Of a stretch of DNA of 64,000 nt, positions 52,496 through 64,000 are shown one piece after another. The notes under the pieces are model-generated. The model made no database searches. It saw only the letters and a list, made by a program, of their open reading frames with translations, and was not told the origin of the DNA. The stretch covers positions 57,632,109-57,696,108 of the forward strand of contig NW_027184085.1 of assembly GCF_041296385.1 (NCBI RefSeq). The letters run 5' to 3'. The stretch is from Aphelocoma coerulescens (taxonomy: Eukaryota; Chordata; Aves; Passeriformes; Corvidae). Numbering within the stretch: the first letter of the stretch is position 1; the number at the start of each line of letters is the position of its first letter. The position numbers and the translations under genes were made by a program.

Positions 52496-52694
52496 CTCAC
52501 CTGTGACAGGCTGACAGGCCTATAGTTCTCTGGATTATCCTTCCAACCCTTCTTGTAAATGGGCAGCATATTTGCTAATTTCCAGTCAGCTGGAACTTCT
52601 CCACTAAACCAGGACTGCTGGTAAATGATTGAGAGTGGTTTGGCAAGTTCTTTTGCCAGTTCCCTCATTATTCTGGGGTGTATCCCATCAGAGC
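52496..52694 (-). mobile_element. CR1 LINE, minus strand (5' part of the inner copy)
   Basis: The minus strand reads 'GSDGIHPRIMRELAKELAKP', then 'LSIIYQQSWFSGEVPADWK' and 'NPENYRPVSL', the start of the CR1 reverse-transcriptase region. This lies just before the part seen at 51745 downward, so both pieces are one element. Confidence 0.83.
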
Positions 52695-52743
52695 CCATGA
52701 TCCTTAAGGTCCCTCCCAAACTAGGCCTTTCTACAATTCTATG
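52695..52743 (+). mobile_element. CR1 3' tip of the outer plus-strand element
   Basis: CCCATGATCCTTAAGGTCCC (52694-52713), then a TTTCTACAATTCTATGATC tail, is a plus-strand CR1 3' end. It fits as the missing tip of the copy that stops at 50455. Confidence 0.75.
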
Positions 52744-55700
52744 ATCAACAAGCGCTTTCCAACTTTTCTCTCGGGGGCTGCACCCATGGGATTATTTCAA
52801 GCAGGTCTCTGAAGTGATGTACGGACTAGTATTGGTGGCTTTTATATTAATTATGACTTCTTCCTCTAAGCATTTATTTTCTATTATTTTGCTAGTTTGT
52901 AAATGTGTGTCAAACTCAGTAATAGGACATCATAATGCTAGTAATGTAAGATATCCAACACCGAGAACTAAATCCAAGGCAGAGATGAAGACTAATTTTG
53001 CATTTTACATGCATTTTTCCAGGCTGGCAGGGTTTCAGTGCTTTTTCAGTGTCCTTTTTATATATTGAAGTATTTAACAGAGATAAGAACAAAAAAGAGA
53101 AAATGGTGCTTAGAGGCTTTTTAGTGTATGTAGAAACAGAAACACCAATCAAAATAATTGTTTGCATAATCATGACATAAACAAGCTGCAATTAGGCTGT
53201 ACTTATCATTTCATTATGCTGCTCATTATGACCAAGATATCCTGTTTGTTCTGCCTGTTCAAACAGAAAAAAACCCAACCCTTCATGAAAGCAATTTTTT
53301 AATAGTGTTTCAGAAGGAAGCTGGAGCTGGTAAACACATGTTCTTATGGGAAATTGCCATAATCCTGACTATATCCCAGCAGGCTCTGAAAATATTTCTC
53401 ACAAAGTCTCTTACATAAAATCTACAACATATGTACGGCAGACTGTGCTTCACATCCTTTTAAGGAACTTGTGAGATTAATGAAGAGAACATTACTCTTG
53501 CTTTTCCTTCCAAATGTCTACTTCTTGCAACAGGTATTCCGTAATACTTGTTTTCTCTCCTATTTTCATGATTTCTGCACTACCATGAATCTGCAAAAGT
53601 GGCTACGAAAGTTTACAATTAGACCCCCTATTGACAGTGTCTTACTGTAGACTTCTAATACACCTCATCCAACACACAGCCTATTGATAAATGTATTTCA
53701 TTACGTTTGTACCACTAAGCTCCTACCATTCTTCCAGGGCAATTATCAGAGAAATCAATACAGTTGTTATTTTTTATGTGGTTACTAAGAGGTTTTGAAA
53801 ATCAATACAGTAGTTATTTTTTATATGGTTGCTAAGAGGTTTTGAAATTGATCTCAGTTTCTTTTTTTTTTTTATTACTATTGACTGAAATGTCAAAAAA
53901 AGCACAAACAGATCAACACACCTCCCTTACTAATTGTCATTCAGCTAAATATCTATAAGCCATTAGGGACATACAAGAGTCACAAATTTCTGGATGGGGA
54001 ACAACAACATCAATGAAAATTTTAAAAAACTTGACCATTTGAAAAATGTAGATCACTCTTCACAATCTAAAATGGACTGCATGGTTTTCTCAGCTGTCTC
54101 TTATTCACTACTTCTTAACTGAGTTTTTGCCCTCTTGCATCAAACAAGGCAATTCAGTTAAAGAAAATGAGACCACATTAGACACGGAAACATTCTGAAT
54201 GAGACCAGAGAAAAATGCAAGAAATATCTTGAACTTTTTATTCTAAATACAGTTCTTTGATATTCCAAATCAGTAACTTAGCAATTAGTCTTTCCGAAAA
54301 GCTCTGTGATCCAGTACCACCTACTGTAATTATCTGTTTTTATCAAAACCAGAATGAGTAGCAATGAGAAGTCTGCCAGGACTACTGTGTATGTTGCCTC
54401 ATGTCTCATCTTCTTTCTCAACTGCAGTTTTTTTCAGAATTGTTTACCAAACAGATGAACAGCCATGCCTCATAGTCTTCTACTCACTGGAACACAACTG
54501 ACCTTTACAATTTGTGCAGCTTGAAATTATGTGTTTAAAAGACAGCATGGATAAGAAAGGGGGTGGTACACTTCTGCCCTGTGTAATTTACTAAATCTGC
54601 AAAAAGTGCATTTAGAACTCCTTTATTCTGATTTACCAGCATTTTGCTCATACTTACACTGCATTTTTAGAAACAGCTGCAGAAAATGCAGGCAAGGGAA
54701 AGAAAAAGGTCATACCATTAATGAACATACAGAAACTTATAACCAATGTCCTCCATGTTGAAATATCACAGATGGTAAGATTAATTTTTAAATGACTGTG
54801 CTTTCTTTACCACATGCAAAAATACTGCAATAGTATTTTTAACTTTTTGGATGTTAGTTAGCCACAATGACTTGCTGCTACAGTTGGAAACCAGACCACA
54901 AATGTTCTACCACTGAAGTTTAAATCTATCTCTTGGTTTTGACTCCACACTATAAATTACTAAAATAAACAGGAAAACTTTTCATTTGCACTTCCTTTAC
55001 TTTCCACCCAGGACTCTACTCTCCAGAAACTATTCAGACTTCCCTTCTCTGTCTTAATGTGACTCTTTTAAAGCCCAAGGTTTAAGTGATCTGCCTAAAG
55101 GACTCTAGCTACTTCTGTGGGTGTCACTGTTAATTAAGGACACATGGAAAGGAAATGAAGGAGCCAAAAAGCTGCCTTGTTTCTGGAAAAACATCAGAAT
55201 ACATGGACATGGGTGACAACAGTAGGAAAAATCAGAGCTGGATAACAGGAAATGTTTGCAGCTTACTGAAACAGTTTAATTAGAGCCTCTTTTTCAAGCA
55301 TATGAACAAAATTCAGCCTCAAACTAAAGGAAAACTGGGGTAATGACCTCAAAGTTTCAAATGTACCCAAAATCCCTCAGGAAGTTATAAGGATGAGCCT
55401 ATCACAACTGTTAAAACACATTTTATTTTCTTTTTACATATTCTATGTATATTAATTTTATTTTCTTTTATATGTTCTACTCAAACTTCACTAAACATGT
55501 CATTTGCAAACCTACCAAACCATGTAGTCAGCTAGACAGAGCGAATTAGGATGTTTATTAGCTAAAGGTGATCAGATAGGCCCTGGTGGTAAACCAGTAG
55601 GGAACAACAGAGATACACTTCCTTGTTGACTGATCTGAAATTAAGCTTTTTACTCTGTGGTAGCCTCATTTTTGTTCCACACCAACTACATTTCTGTTCA

Positions 55701-58700
55701 CAGCAACAAGAAAAGCATGCCAAAAGCATGCCAAAACCAGGTGATTCCAATTTCTGGTTACTATTAACTAACACCCCATACTGATTTCTAGCTGCTAGCC
55801 TTCACAAGTGAAACAATACAAACATATCACTTAGGATGACCTTTGAGAATGGCTGCAGTTTAAAATACATAAGCTGTATGCCCCAATTGCTTATCATACA
55901 AAAGGAAGAACTGAGCTTTCACTACTGAGTTATCATCTTCATTTCCAGACTCTCTCAACTCCTCCACCTCCATCGTGATGACCTGAACTACACTCACAAA
56001 CTTCTCTAGTGATGACTCTTGGGCTCACCAGGAACAACCATTACATTTAGCATAATCTATTGACAGGGATTTGAAAGAATTTATGGCCAAATACCACAAT
56101 CTCTTGTTTTTTCACTCAAAAATCACACCAACCAACATTTCTACTCCTAGTTCTAGGAGGATGCAAAAGAATAAAATTAAAAACTGGGAATAGGGGAAAA
56201 AACACCCCCAAACCGACAATATTTGGCAAACAGCAGCTTAGCATCACAAGGAAGTATTTAGCTGTCCGCAACTGAGAAGTAAGCAGAAACACTGATTGGC
56301 TAGACTTGGTTTAAAATCTACACAAGCAATTTAGTATCAATGTTAGAATGTTTAGTTTTCCAGTAAACAATATTGTCATAGGAAAGCTTGTGCTTCTGGA
56401 TAATAGCACTATAATTTGTAGTTTTATTAACATAATTTTCAGCATCTATAAAGCAAATCATCAGTCTTGGCATGTGACCAAGATGCAAATGTAGTCACTT
56501 CACTGGGAATAAACGCAGTTGGCTAGGCAGTGTTTTGTTATTCCGTTTTTTTCCAACAAAGGAGTGCTTTTTTACTGCCTCTTTTTCACACACATACACA
56601 CTGAAACAAGCAACAACACTCCAGTTAGGATCTCTCCCAGTTTTAGGAAGAGAAGACAGCTTTAATACTACTTAAAACAAATCAGCACCACTTGCAACTG
56701 TTTAAGAGATTATTCCTTTTAAACAAACTCCAATCTTTTCCATTCACTTGTTGCAAGGTAAAGGGGCATTACATCTGGTGAGCAAAGAGGAACAAGGATT
56801 TCCTGCTTTGTATATCCTACTACACAGAAGAAAGCATTGCCAATCCCAGAAGTTGAATTCTGGAATACTGACAAAGTTATGAACCATATGTGGTCCAGGA
56901 TGTGCATATGGTCTTTCAATTACACAGATGATTCACTGATATTTATCATAGCCATACAGTCTGAAAAGGAACTTTGGATTGCTATGTCAGTTAAGCAGTA
57001 AGCTGCTACTGATGAATATAATCTTAGGTTGCTTGTTATCTAGCTAATCTGTGAAAAAGTATAGTCTTGCTATTCAAAAGTCAGTTGTTACTCTCACAAA
57101 TGCTCTTAGGAGATAAGAGATGATGTCTTACAATTCCAGTAGAACCATGCTGGGCAAAGAAAAGCGTGTACTGTCTCCAGCTGTCAGAGTCCTCTGTTAC
57201 TCACGTAAAATATCAATGTCCCTTATGTCACCATCAGCTCCTTTTCATGAATAGTTGCAGTATCATAGTAAAACCTTACATAACCTATTATACAGATACT
57301 GCCCTGACTAGGCATTTATTCAGACACACAAATTTTATAACTTCATTGCCTTAAATCCAATACTGAATTTAGAGAAAGCAAAATAACTAGGACAAGTGAA
57401 TTCTTAATCTGTCTGAAGTCCTGGATCCAACTGTTTCCAGCCCTCTCACAGCCAAGTTCTCAAAGTTCTAACCACTAACAAAGAATTTCACCCTCTTTGG
57501 GTGTTCAAACACACAGATCCAGCACAGTCACAAATGCAGATTGCAGATCAGCAACTGAGTTTTGTAGCAGTACGTTCTTTGAGGATTTGCAGAACTGCAT
57601 GGAGAGCCATAGAGCACGGAGAGTCAAAGAAACTACTAAGCGGCTTATGAATGAGCTTCCACAAGAGATCAGGCACATCTGTAGAACTGTAAGTGATAAA
57701 GACACTAATCTCTCCCTTAGCTGATAGATTCAAAGAGCCCATCACCAAAATACTTAAGAAGCAACATTCTTCCCTGCAAGATCAGGGCAACTTTCCCTTT
57801 GCCTGCAAGTTAGTTAATGCTTGTACAAATTCTTTGAAGACCTAGCAGGACCTCTTAAGCATGGAATGCTTAATCCTTTAATGCTGAGGAGAGTGGCTCT
57901 TTCCTTAAGGAAAGTCAGGTCTAAGTAAGATCCTTCAGAACCAGCTGGCAGTCTCACTAGGACAGAAAACACATTGTTGTATACTTGTGTATGTACAGAA
58001 ACCAGGACTGAATATAGGAGGCAATTCTACAGAATATCCCGCTCTACTTAATCTACCACAGAACCTAAAATTCAGATTTATACTGAAGAAGAAAGTAGAA
58101 TTTGCTCTTAATGTAACAGATTCACCCACCCACCTTAAATCCAGAGTTGCCACATCAGCCAGTTTCCAAAAATGAACTTAGGTGAAGGTACTTTAACCCC
58201 TGGAAGCTGTGACATATATGTACTTTTCAATTCAGACATTTGAAAAGCTCCCTTTGAGTCTAGAAAAGAGCAAGCACTGAATACCCTTCCACTTTCACCA
58301 ATGTATGATGTAGCAGCTCTAGAACCAGCTGCGCTGACTCCAAACCACCTCTGTCACCCAAGACAGGGCACCTTAAAGTACTCCATGGGGTTTGAGTGAC
58401 GGATGCAAAACAATTATTACTATGTCTTTTTTAACGTACACTAAATTTAGTTTACAAAGCAAGACAGAGAATGACTTCCTTCAGAATTTCTGCAGAATTA
58501 CAGTGATGTAAATATCAGCATTGGAGATTTTTTCACTTCTCAATTTTATGGAAGCAATCTCCCTCAAAGCAGTTTATTTATTATGTTGCCATTCTGCAGG
58601 CCTATGTCTAGAAAAACTGTAATCTGTAAATATTTTAAAAGATCTTCTGAGTGCTGTAATTCTTCAAGCATCATGATTGGTTTAAACCACCCTATTTATG

Positions 58701-61700
58701 GGAAAAGAATATTTATTTCTGTTGGTCCTGGTGAAACTTATATTTTCCATGTTGCAGTTGGAGATCTAAAATACACTTAGGGAACATTATATTACACTAT
58801 GCCTGTAATTAAAACATGGATTTTGTTTTCTTTTTAAAAATTTTTTTAAATTTTATTTTATTTGGATTCCAAACTGTTTCAAGAGCCAAAATTACAGCAA
58901 TGGATTGATAGTGTAATATTTTCTTATGGAGGTTCTAGTAAGATTGAATTTATGATTTATCACACTGCACTACCCCATAATCAACACAACTTCTGAAACT
59001 GCAACATCTCAGCAACATGTAAAACCCAGTTTTTACCAGTTTTTTTACCAGAACTGTTTACCAGTTCTGTCAGGGTCTATGAAAGGGCTTTTTCCTTTGC
59101 TTTTGAATGGTGAAAAACATAAAGGATATCATATCAATGAGTGGACTTAACCAAAACAAAAACAACTGAACCAAAGGAAAACAAATTACATATCCTATCA
59201 AGCTACAAATAATGTTAAATAAGACCAGAAGCAGAATCTGGAACAATCAGTAATAAAACATAACATGCAAAACGGTGGGAAACCTGCCATTGATACATTT
59301 TGTAGCATTGAATGTACAAAGGCTCAAGTTTAAATTGTGCAGCTAGTAACTAGCTCACTGTACTTCCTCTGAGCTTTAAAAATATTTTCTTAAGGAGAAC
59401 TAGCCAAAGAGTCTTCAAACACATTTGTTTTGAGTACTGGTAATTCAATGCTAACACCAAACCCAGGTTAAAATAATACATTCACATATAGATCTGGAGA
59501 TTGTGTATGACACAATTTTCCACAGAAAATTATTACTGAGCAGAAACACCAGGAATTTAACAATTCTGTTCTTCAGTTATTTTAGAAGTGTGAAATCTGT
59601 CCAGAAAAGCTTTCTTAACAAACTAATCTTAAAAGACACTCATTTTTTTCTCTACTTCCTGCAAAATTTCAGGAAAAAAAACCCACTACTATTTCAAAGT
59701 GTGACTCCCTGGAGAAAATGTACATACAATGTTTGCAATTACTAGGAAATGTGCACTGCAAATTGAATTTATTACTTTACTAGTGAAAATTCAGCAGCTG
59801 AACTAACAAAATCAGGCTGAGTGTTGATTCTTTTTCATAACTACCTCTTATGTCAGTAAATTCTATGGCAGAAATAAATTTTATTTCATGTTACCTATCT
59901 GTTCTACCAATGCCAATGCAGGAAGTTCATAAATGTGAATCCTCAGGAGGCTTACACGCATCACTGAGAACAGTAAAATGAATGGTTATACATCTGCAGT
60001 CTGAACTTTGAGATGAATACAAGCAAATTGTGAATGCACATTTTTCAAATGATTGCGCCCATTATTTTCCACTGACTCATGACTGTTGGCAGAAATGAAT
60101 AATACATTTTAGTATGTAGAGATTGAACAATCACAAGCACAGACAGTATGTATGCGTATATATCCATCTTCTCTGCATACATAATAGTAATGCTGTAGGT
60201 TTTAATCTGTTTTTTATACTTAAACATCCAATAATTTATAATGCAGAACTGTAAAATATATATAGAACACTGCATCAATCATGTAAAAGTACAAGTGCTG
60301 TTCAGTATTTCTGTAAATCCTCCATTAAACCTAGATTTGAGACTGAACCAAAGACTTTTATGGATCAAGTCATGGCCACTTGGAACACTGAGAGACATAA
60401 AATGCTGTGTTAGTTCATGTCAAGATGATTTGCAGCTCACTTCATTATTTCAAAGAATATTAGTGACAAATACAGTGCATTCCACAATAAAGTGAGTGCT
60501 TATGCCCTTAAATTCAGGAGGCAACTGCTAAACGAGGACTAGGAAATCAGATGACCTGAGTCCTGAGATATTTTACACAACCAGTACACTGCTAATGTAC
60601 ATGCAGAAAACACAGAGTCATGTGTAATTATTCAGTAACACCATCAAATAAGAAGGAATTAACTATTTGAATACTGATAATGTCTTGCTTTGCATGTCTA
60701 CATTCTCTATTAGGCCTTGTAACATACCATAAGCCACAAGACATCAACCACTACATGTACTGTATGGAAATACACAGAAAAAATGAAAATTCAACTATTA
60801 TATCCAAAATGGTGGCTAAAAGTGTAAAGCTCATGTTTCATCCAAAACAACTTCAAAGCAGCACAAAACTTTACTAAAATAAAGAAACACCACAGAAGAA
60901 ATTGTGCATGTACACACTGCCCTCATTTTTACTTGAGCAAAACTTTAGAGATGTGCATTTTAGGAGAATTAAGCAGAACATTCAAGAAATTATTGGTTTC
61001 ATATGGTTCCAAATCAACTTCAGAAGAAATTGATGCAGAAAAATATGCATGATATTTTGATTTAACAACAGTTTACCCCAGGTACAATTTGAAAAGTACT
61101 GTACCATAAAAGTGCTCACAACTTCTAGTCTTTTGGCAAAGGTAATGAGTATCGAACATCTGCAGGGCTGTTGTGAGTTCATGAACTACAGAAATAAAAA
61201 ATATGCCTTCTTTTGGTAGCCTAGTTCTTATGCAAAAATCCAAAAATAATACACCCTAGTAACAGCATCCACTAGGAACCAGATACTTGGCCCCAAAGTA
61301 AGACAGAGCAACATAGGGCTTATGGCAACTACTACTGCTAATGTAGGCTCCAGCACTCATGTTAGAATGAAATCAAGCATAGCAGAGCTCAGTCTTTCCA
61401 AATCACGTGTTGGTTTGGGGGGAGGTGGAGGATTCTGTGTCAACGTCTTTAATAAAGCAGATGTGACTCATTGCACTCTCATTTAAAATCATAAACTGAG
61501 GTTTCTCTTCTTTCTCTGAATCAATGGCAGCAGCACTGGGGGCAGTAGCACTGGGGCAGCAATCCTTCCTAAGTTTTTGCTCAGTACAATAATTTCAATT
61601 AAATTATATTATTTGATACTGCAGCTTTGTGATACAAATACTGACTTCAGTTTCTCTCCTTAATGTCTTGCAACACCCTTATTCACCTTATCTTCTGCTG

Positions 61701-63754
61701 GTACTGACCACAGAAAAATATGGAATCAATTTAATAAGTATATCATCCCCATAAATCTTCCTAAGCTGCACTTTCTTTTCAGTGAAGAACACATTTCATT
61801 TGTAAGTGTTGTTTCAATAAACCAAGTAATCTAAAATATCTCTGCTTAACATATTTTTAATGTTGAAAGCATCTGGTAGGTCATGTTGGGGTTTGATTTT
61901 TTTTAAATTATTATTATTTTTACATGGATGAGAAAAAGGCATTTTTCAAACACTTCCTTGCATCTTTCCTTTTTCCATTTAAATTACTCAACCTAAATTC
62001 AATAATAGTCTGGTAGAATTTCAACACCTTGTAGTCCCATAGTGGCCTGCTCAATTATTTCTAGAAACATACTGGAAAAGAACTAATGCCAAACAGTACT
62101 CTCTTAAGTTTGCAACATTCAAATGTTGTATTTGAAGTTAGAAATTTAGAACTTGCCTCACTTACATTTCCTTGCCAAAATCCTGCGTTCAGTCCCATGA
62201 TGATTTTTTGCTTCATGTGAGCTTTAATTATAAATTCAAGGGAAAACTCCTATGTAAGTAGATTCTCTGCTTCCAGGGTCACAATAAGCCAAGTGTATCC
62301 ACCATTTGTGTGCTCTCTTGTGGAAGGCCTGTTTTCTCCACAACAAGGTTTAAACCACTTTCCTATTCTGTCTTCCAACTGCACCCTTTTTTATTCTCTC
62401 TCCTTTTATATTTTTTCACATTTGGGCTGTCAATTCCACTGTCCCATCCTCTGTGCCCTGAAACTGACTAGAATACCTAAGAGCCAAACTCCAGCAAACC
62501 ATGATACTCCAAATTTCGAAGTGAAATTTCACAGCCAGGATAGGGGGCAGCAGTGGGTAACCAGGATGTGAGCCAGCCTCATGCACAGCACATCACACAG
62601 AGCACATATATCTCTGCACATGGTACCCATGGGCCAGAAGAACCAAACTCTTAACCCAAAAAACCAAACCCTGAACTCAAAAAACTCACTCAGAAGAACT
62701 TACTCCCCTGGTCAGTCAGACCAACCCACATTTGAGACTACTTGATGAATAAAATTAATTTGACAAATACTATATGCATATATCATAGGTATTTACTTTT
62801 ACAGCAAAAAATATTGAAAGAAATTATCATTTTTACTGCAAACATGAACTTTTCTCTGAATTAAAAATGATAGTTGACCACTAACATCTATGCAAATATA
62901 TTCATTTTGATAAAATTAAAATGAAGGCAATAGGGAAATGTCACAATTTTTCATACTTTATTATGTAGACATAGCCTACGATGTTTTTTCAAAAATTCTT
63001 AAAAGTTAAGTGGAAACTACTGTAAATTTAAGCACTGTCAAAAATTTCAGGTAAAATTTGGTGGAAACTGGAATATTTAGTGAAAATCAGCTAAATTATT
63101 CTTGAGAGACATCAATGCCCCTAAGATCAGAATGCTGTCTTCTGAAACTGTCATTATTTTCTAATTTGAGAAACAGATTGCAACTGCACCTCTGCAGCTA
63201 TACAGTGCTATCCTATATGGAGCACTGCAATCCAACATTACTTGTTTAAAATATTGTGGGCAGCAGATACAACCAACACTAGTGTTCAGTTGTGCAGCTA
63301 TTAGTCCTGTGATAAAATGAGGGATGAGGTGGCAGAAATGCCACCTATGGAAGTAGTAGTATTATTTTAAGCTGAAATTTCAAAGTGCCTTCAGAGATTC
63401 CTAAATCTGATTTCCTTTACAAAAGGAAAACTAAAACTGTGAACCTCGCTACATCAAAAATTATAATGTTACAAAATTTACGCATGAGCACGTTCATTTG
63501 CTTGTACTCATTTTGATGAAGGGACTTACTGGACGATCCCACTTCAGTGCTTTGCAAAAGGTGATCTGTCTTACTCAGAGCTCAACCAAGCTACTCAGAA
63601 GGATCAGGTGTGCATTTTCATTTCTTGTGTTGGCCCATGCAGCATTTTACTAGCCTAAATTTCATTAAAATTTTAGATAGCCTAAGCCCTATAGTGAGTG
63701 GAAGATACGTATATCCTTGCAGCTTTTTTCAAGGATGCCCATCAGTAATGTCCA
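52744..63754. other. AT-rich sequence without recognised genes
   Basis: Eleven kilobases of mostly unique, AT-rich DNA upstream of SNCAIP. Apart from the 47-base tandem duplication near 53.8 kb I see no mobile-element family, CpG island or exon with coding homology. Open frames here are under 100 codons and not recognisable. A non-coding first exon of SNCAIP could lie here or further right, but it cannot be recognised by eye. Confidence 0.65.
53752..53845. repeat. 47-base tandem duplication
   Basis: Copies 53752-53798 and 53799-53845 both begin AAATCAATACAG and end AAGAGGTTTTGA. They differ at about three positions (GTTGTT/GTAGTT, TATGTGG/TATATGG, TTACTAAG/TTGCTAAG). Confidence 0.9.
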
Positions 63755-63935
63755 AGTGTTTCGCAAACATTCCTCATTCACAGTCTTACAGGATGACAAA
63801 ACATTATTATCCCCATTCAGAAGCTGGAAACAAAGGGGCTTACAGGAAGCCACAGAAAAACACAGCAGAAGGGCCAGAATGAGAAACGTGGGAGCACACA
63901 GGTGTTCCTGTTTATCTGTCCACATCTCCAGACTG
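63755..63935 (+). mobile_element. Probable ancient MIR-like (CORE-type) SINE relic
   Basis: The series ACAAAACATTATTATCCCCA (63797-63816), then TTCAGAAGCTGGAAACAAAG, AGGAAGCCACAGAAAAACAC and CAGCAGAAGGGCCAGAATGA follows the order of words in MIR-type SINEs (ATTATCCCCATTTTACAGAT, GGAAACTGAGGC, GTCACACAGC, GGCAGAGC). Divergence is high, as expected of a very old amniote repeat. Edges are approximate. Confidence 0.5.
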
Positions 63936-64000
63936 TACTGATCACTGCCAGAAGCGAGAGGTGGCTCTCTCTGCAGTTCATTTACTGCATATATCCGACA

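Noticed and set aside
51350..52719. Minus-strand frames of 126 and 131 codons as a cellular gene
   Set aside because: They read as CR1 reverse-transcriptase fragments and are interrupted; they belong to a dead LINE.

Overview
This is nuclear DNA from a bird, most likely a passerine. The evidence is a split vertebrate gene with GT-AG introns, many CR1 LINE fragments with their usual 3' tails, avian-type solo LTRs, and two SINEs with a tRNA-Ile-like head joined to a CR1-like tail. That SINE structure is the one described for TguSINE1 in songbirds. There is no bacterial, phage, CRISPR or operon content.

The only protein-coding gene I can support is SNCAIP (synphilin-1) on the minus strand. Seven coding exons run from the start codon at 36384 leftward to 284: 36328-36430 (46 bases of 5' UTR plus codons 1-19), 27626-27698, 15178-16040, 13350-13529, 11664-11777, 5754-5879 and 284-453. 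All boundaries have consensus splice sites, the phases join without a break, and the joined frame gives residues 1 to about 528. This covers the acidic N-terminal part, the ankyrin-type repeats and the first half of the coiled coil. The C-terminal exons lie off the left edge, and upstream non-coding exons and the promoter lie to the right of 36430, not located here.

The introns (1-36.3 kb) hold CR1 fragments (3.7-5.0, 10.7, 16.3-16.9, 17.1-17.5, 22.2-24.4, 32.1-34.5 kb), two SINEs (11.1 and 21.9 kb), three LTRs (7.6, 23.1-24.3, 33.5-34.4 kb) and a 500-base polypurine tract (26.1-26.6 kb). Ten of the eleven mobile elements lie antisense to SNCAIP.

The right part (36.4-64 kb) is upstream of the first coding exon and has no recognisable exon. 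It holds two LTRs (37.7-39.2 kb), CR1 copies (39.2, 44.3-45.5, 48.0-52.7 kb, the last a nested cluster), a (TAGAA)n tract on a CR1 tail at 43.2 kb, short tandem duplications and a probable ancient MIR-like SINE near the right end. The rest is AT-rich unique sequence.

I found no undescribed system. The most useful observations are a stop-start overlapping upstream ORF directly before the SNCAIP start codon, a clean solo LTR insertion with a target-site duplication inside a CR1, the multi-layer CR1 nest, and an unusual residue change in the first ankyrin repeat.
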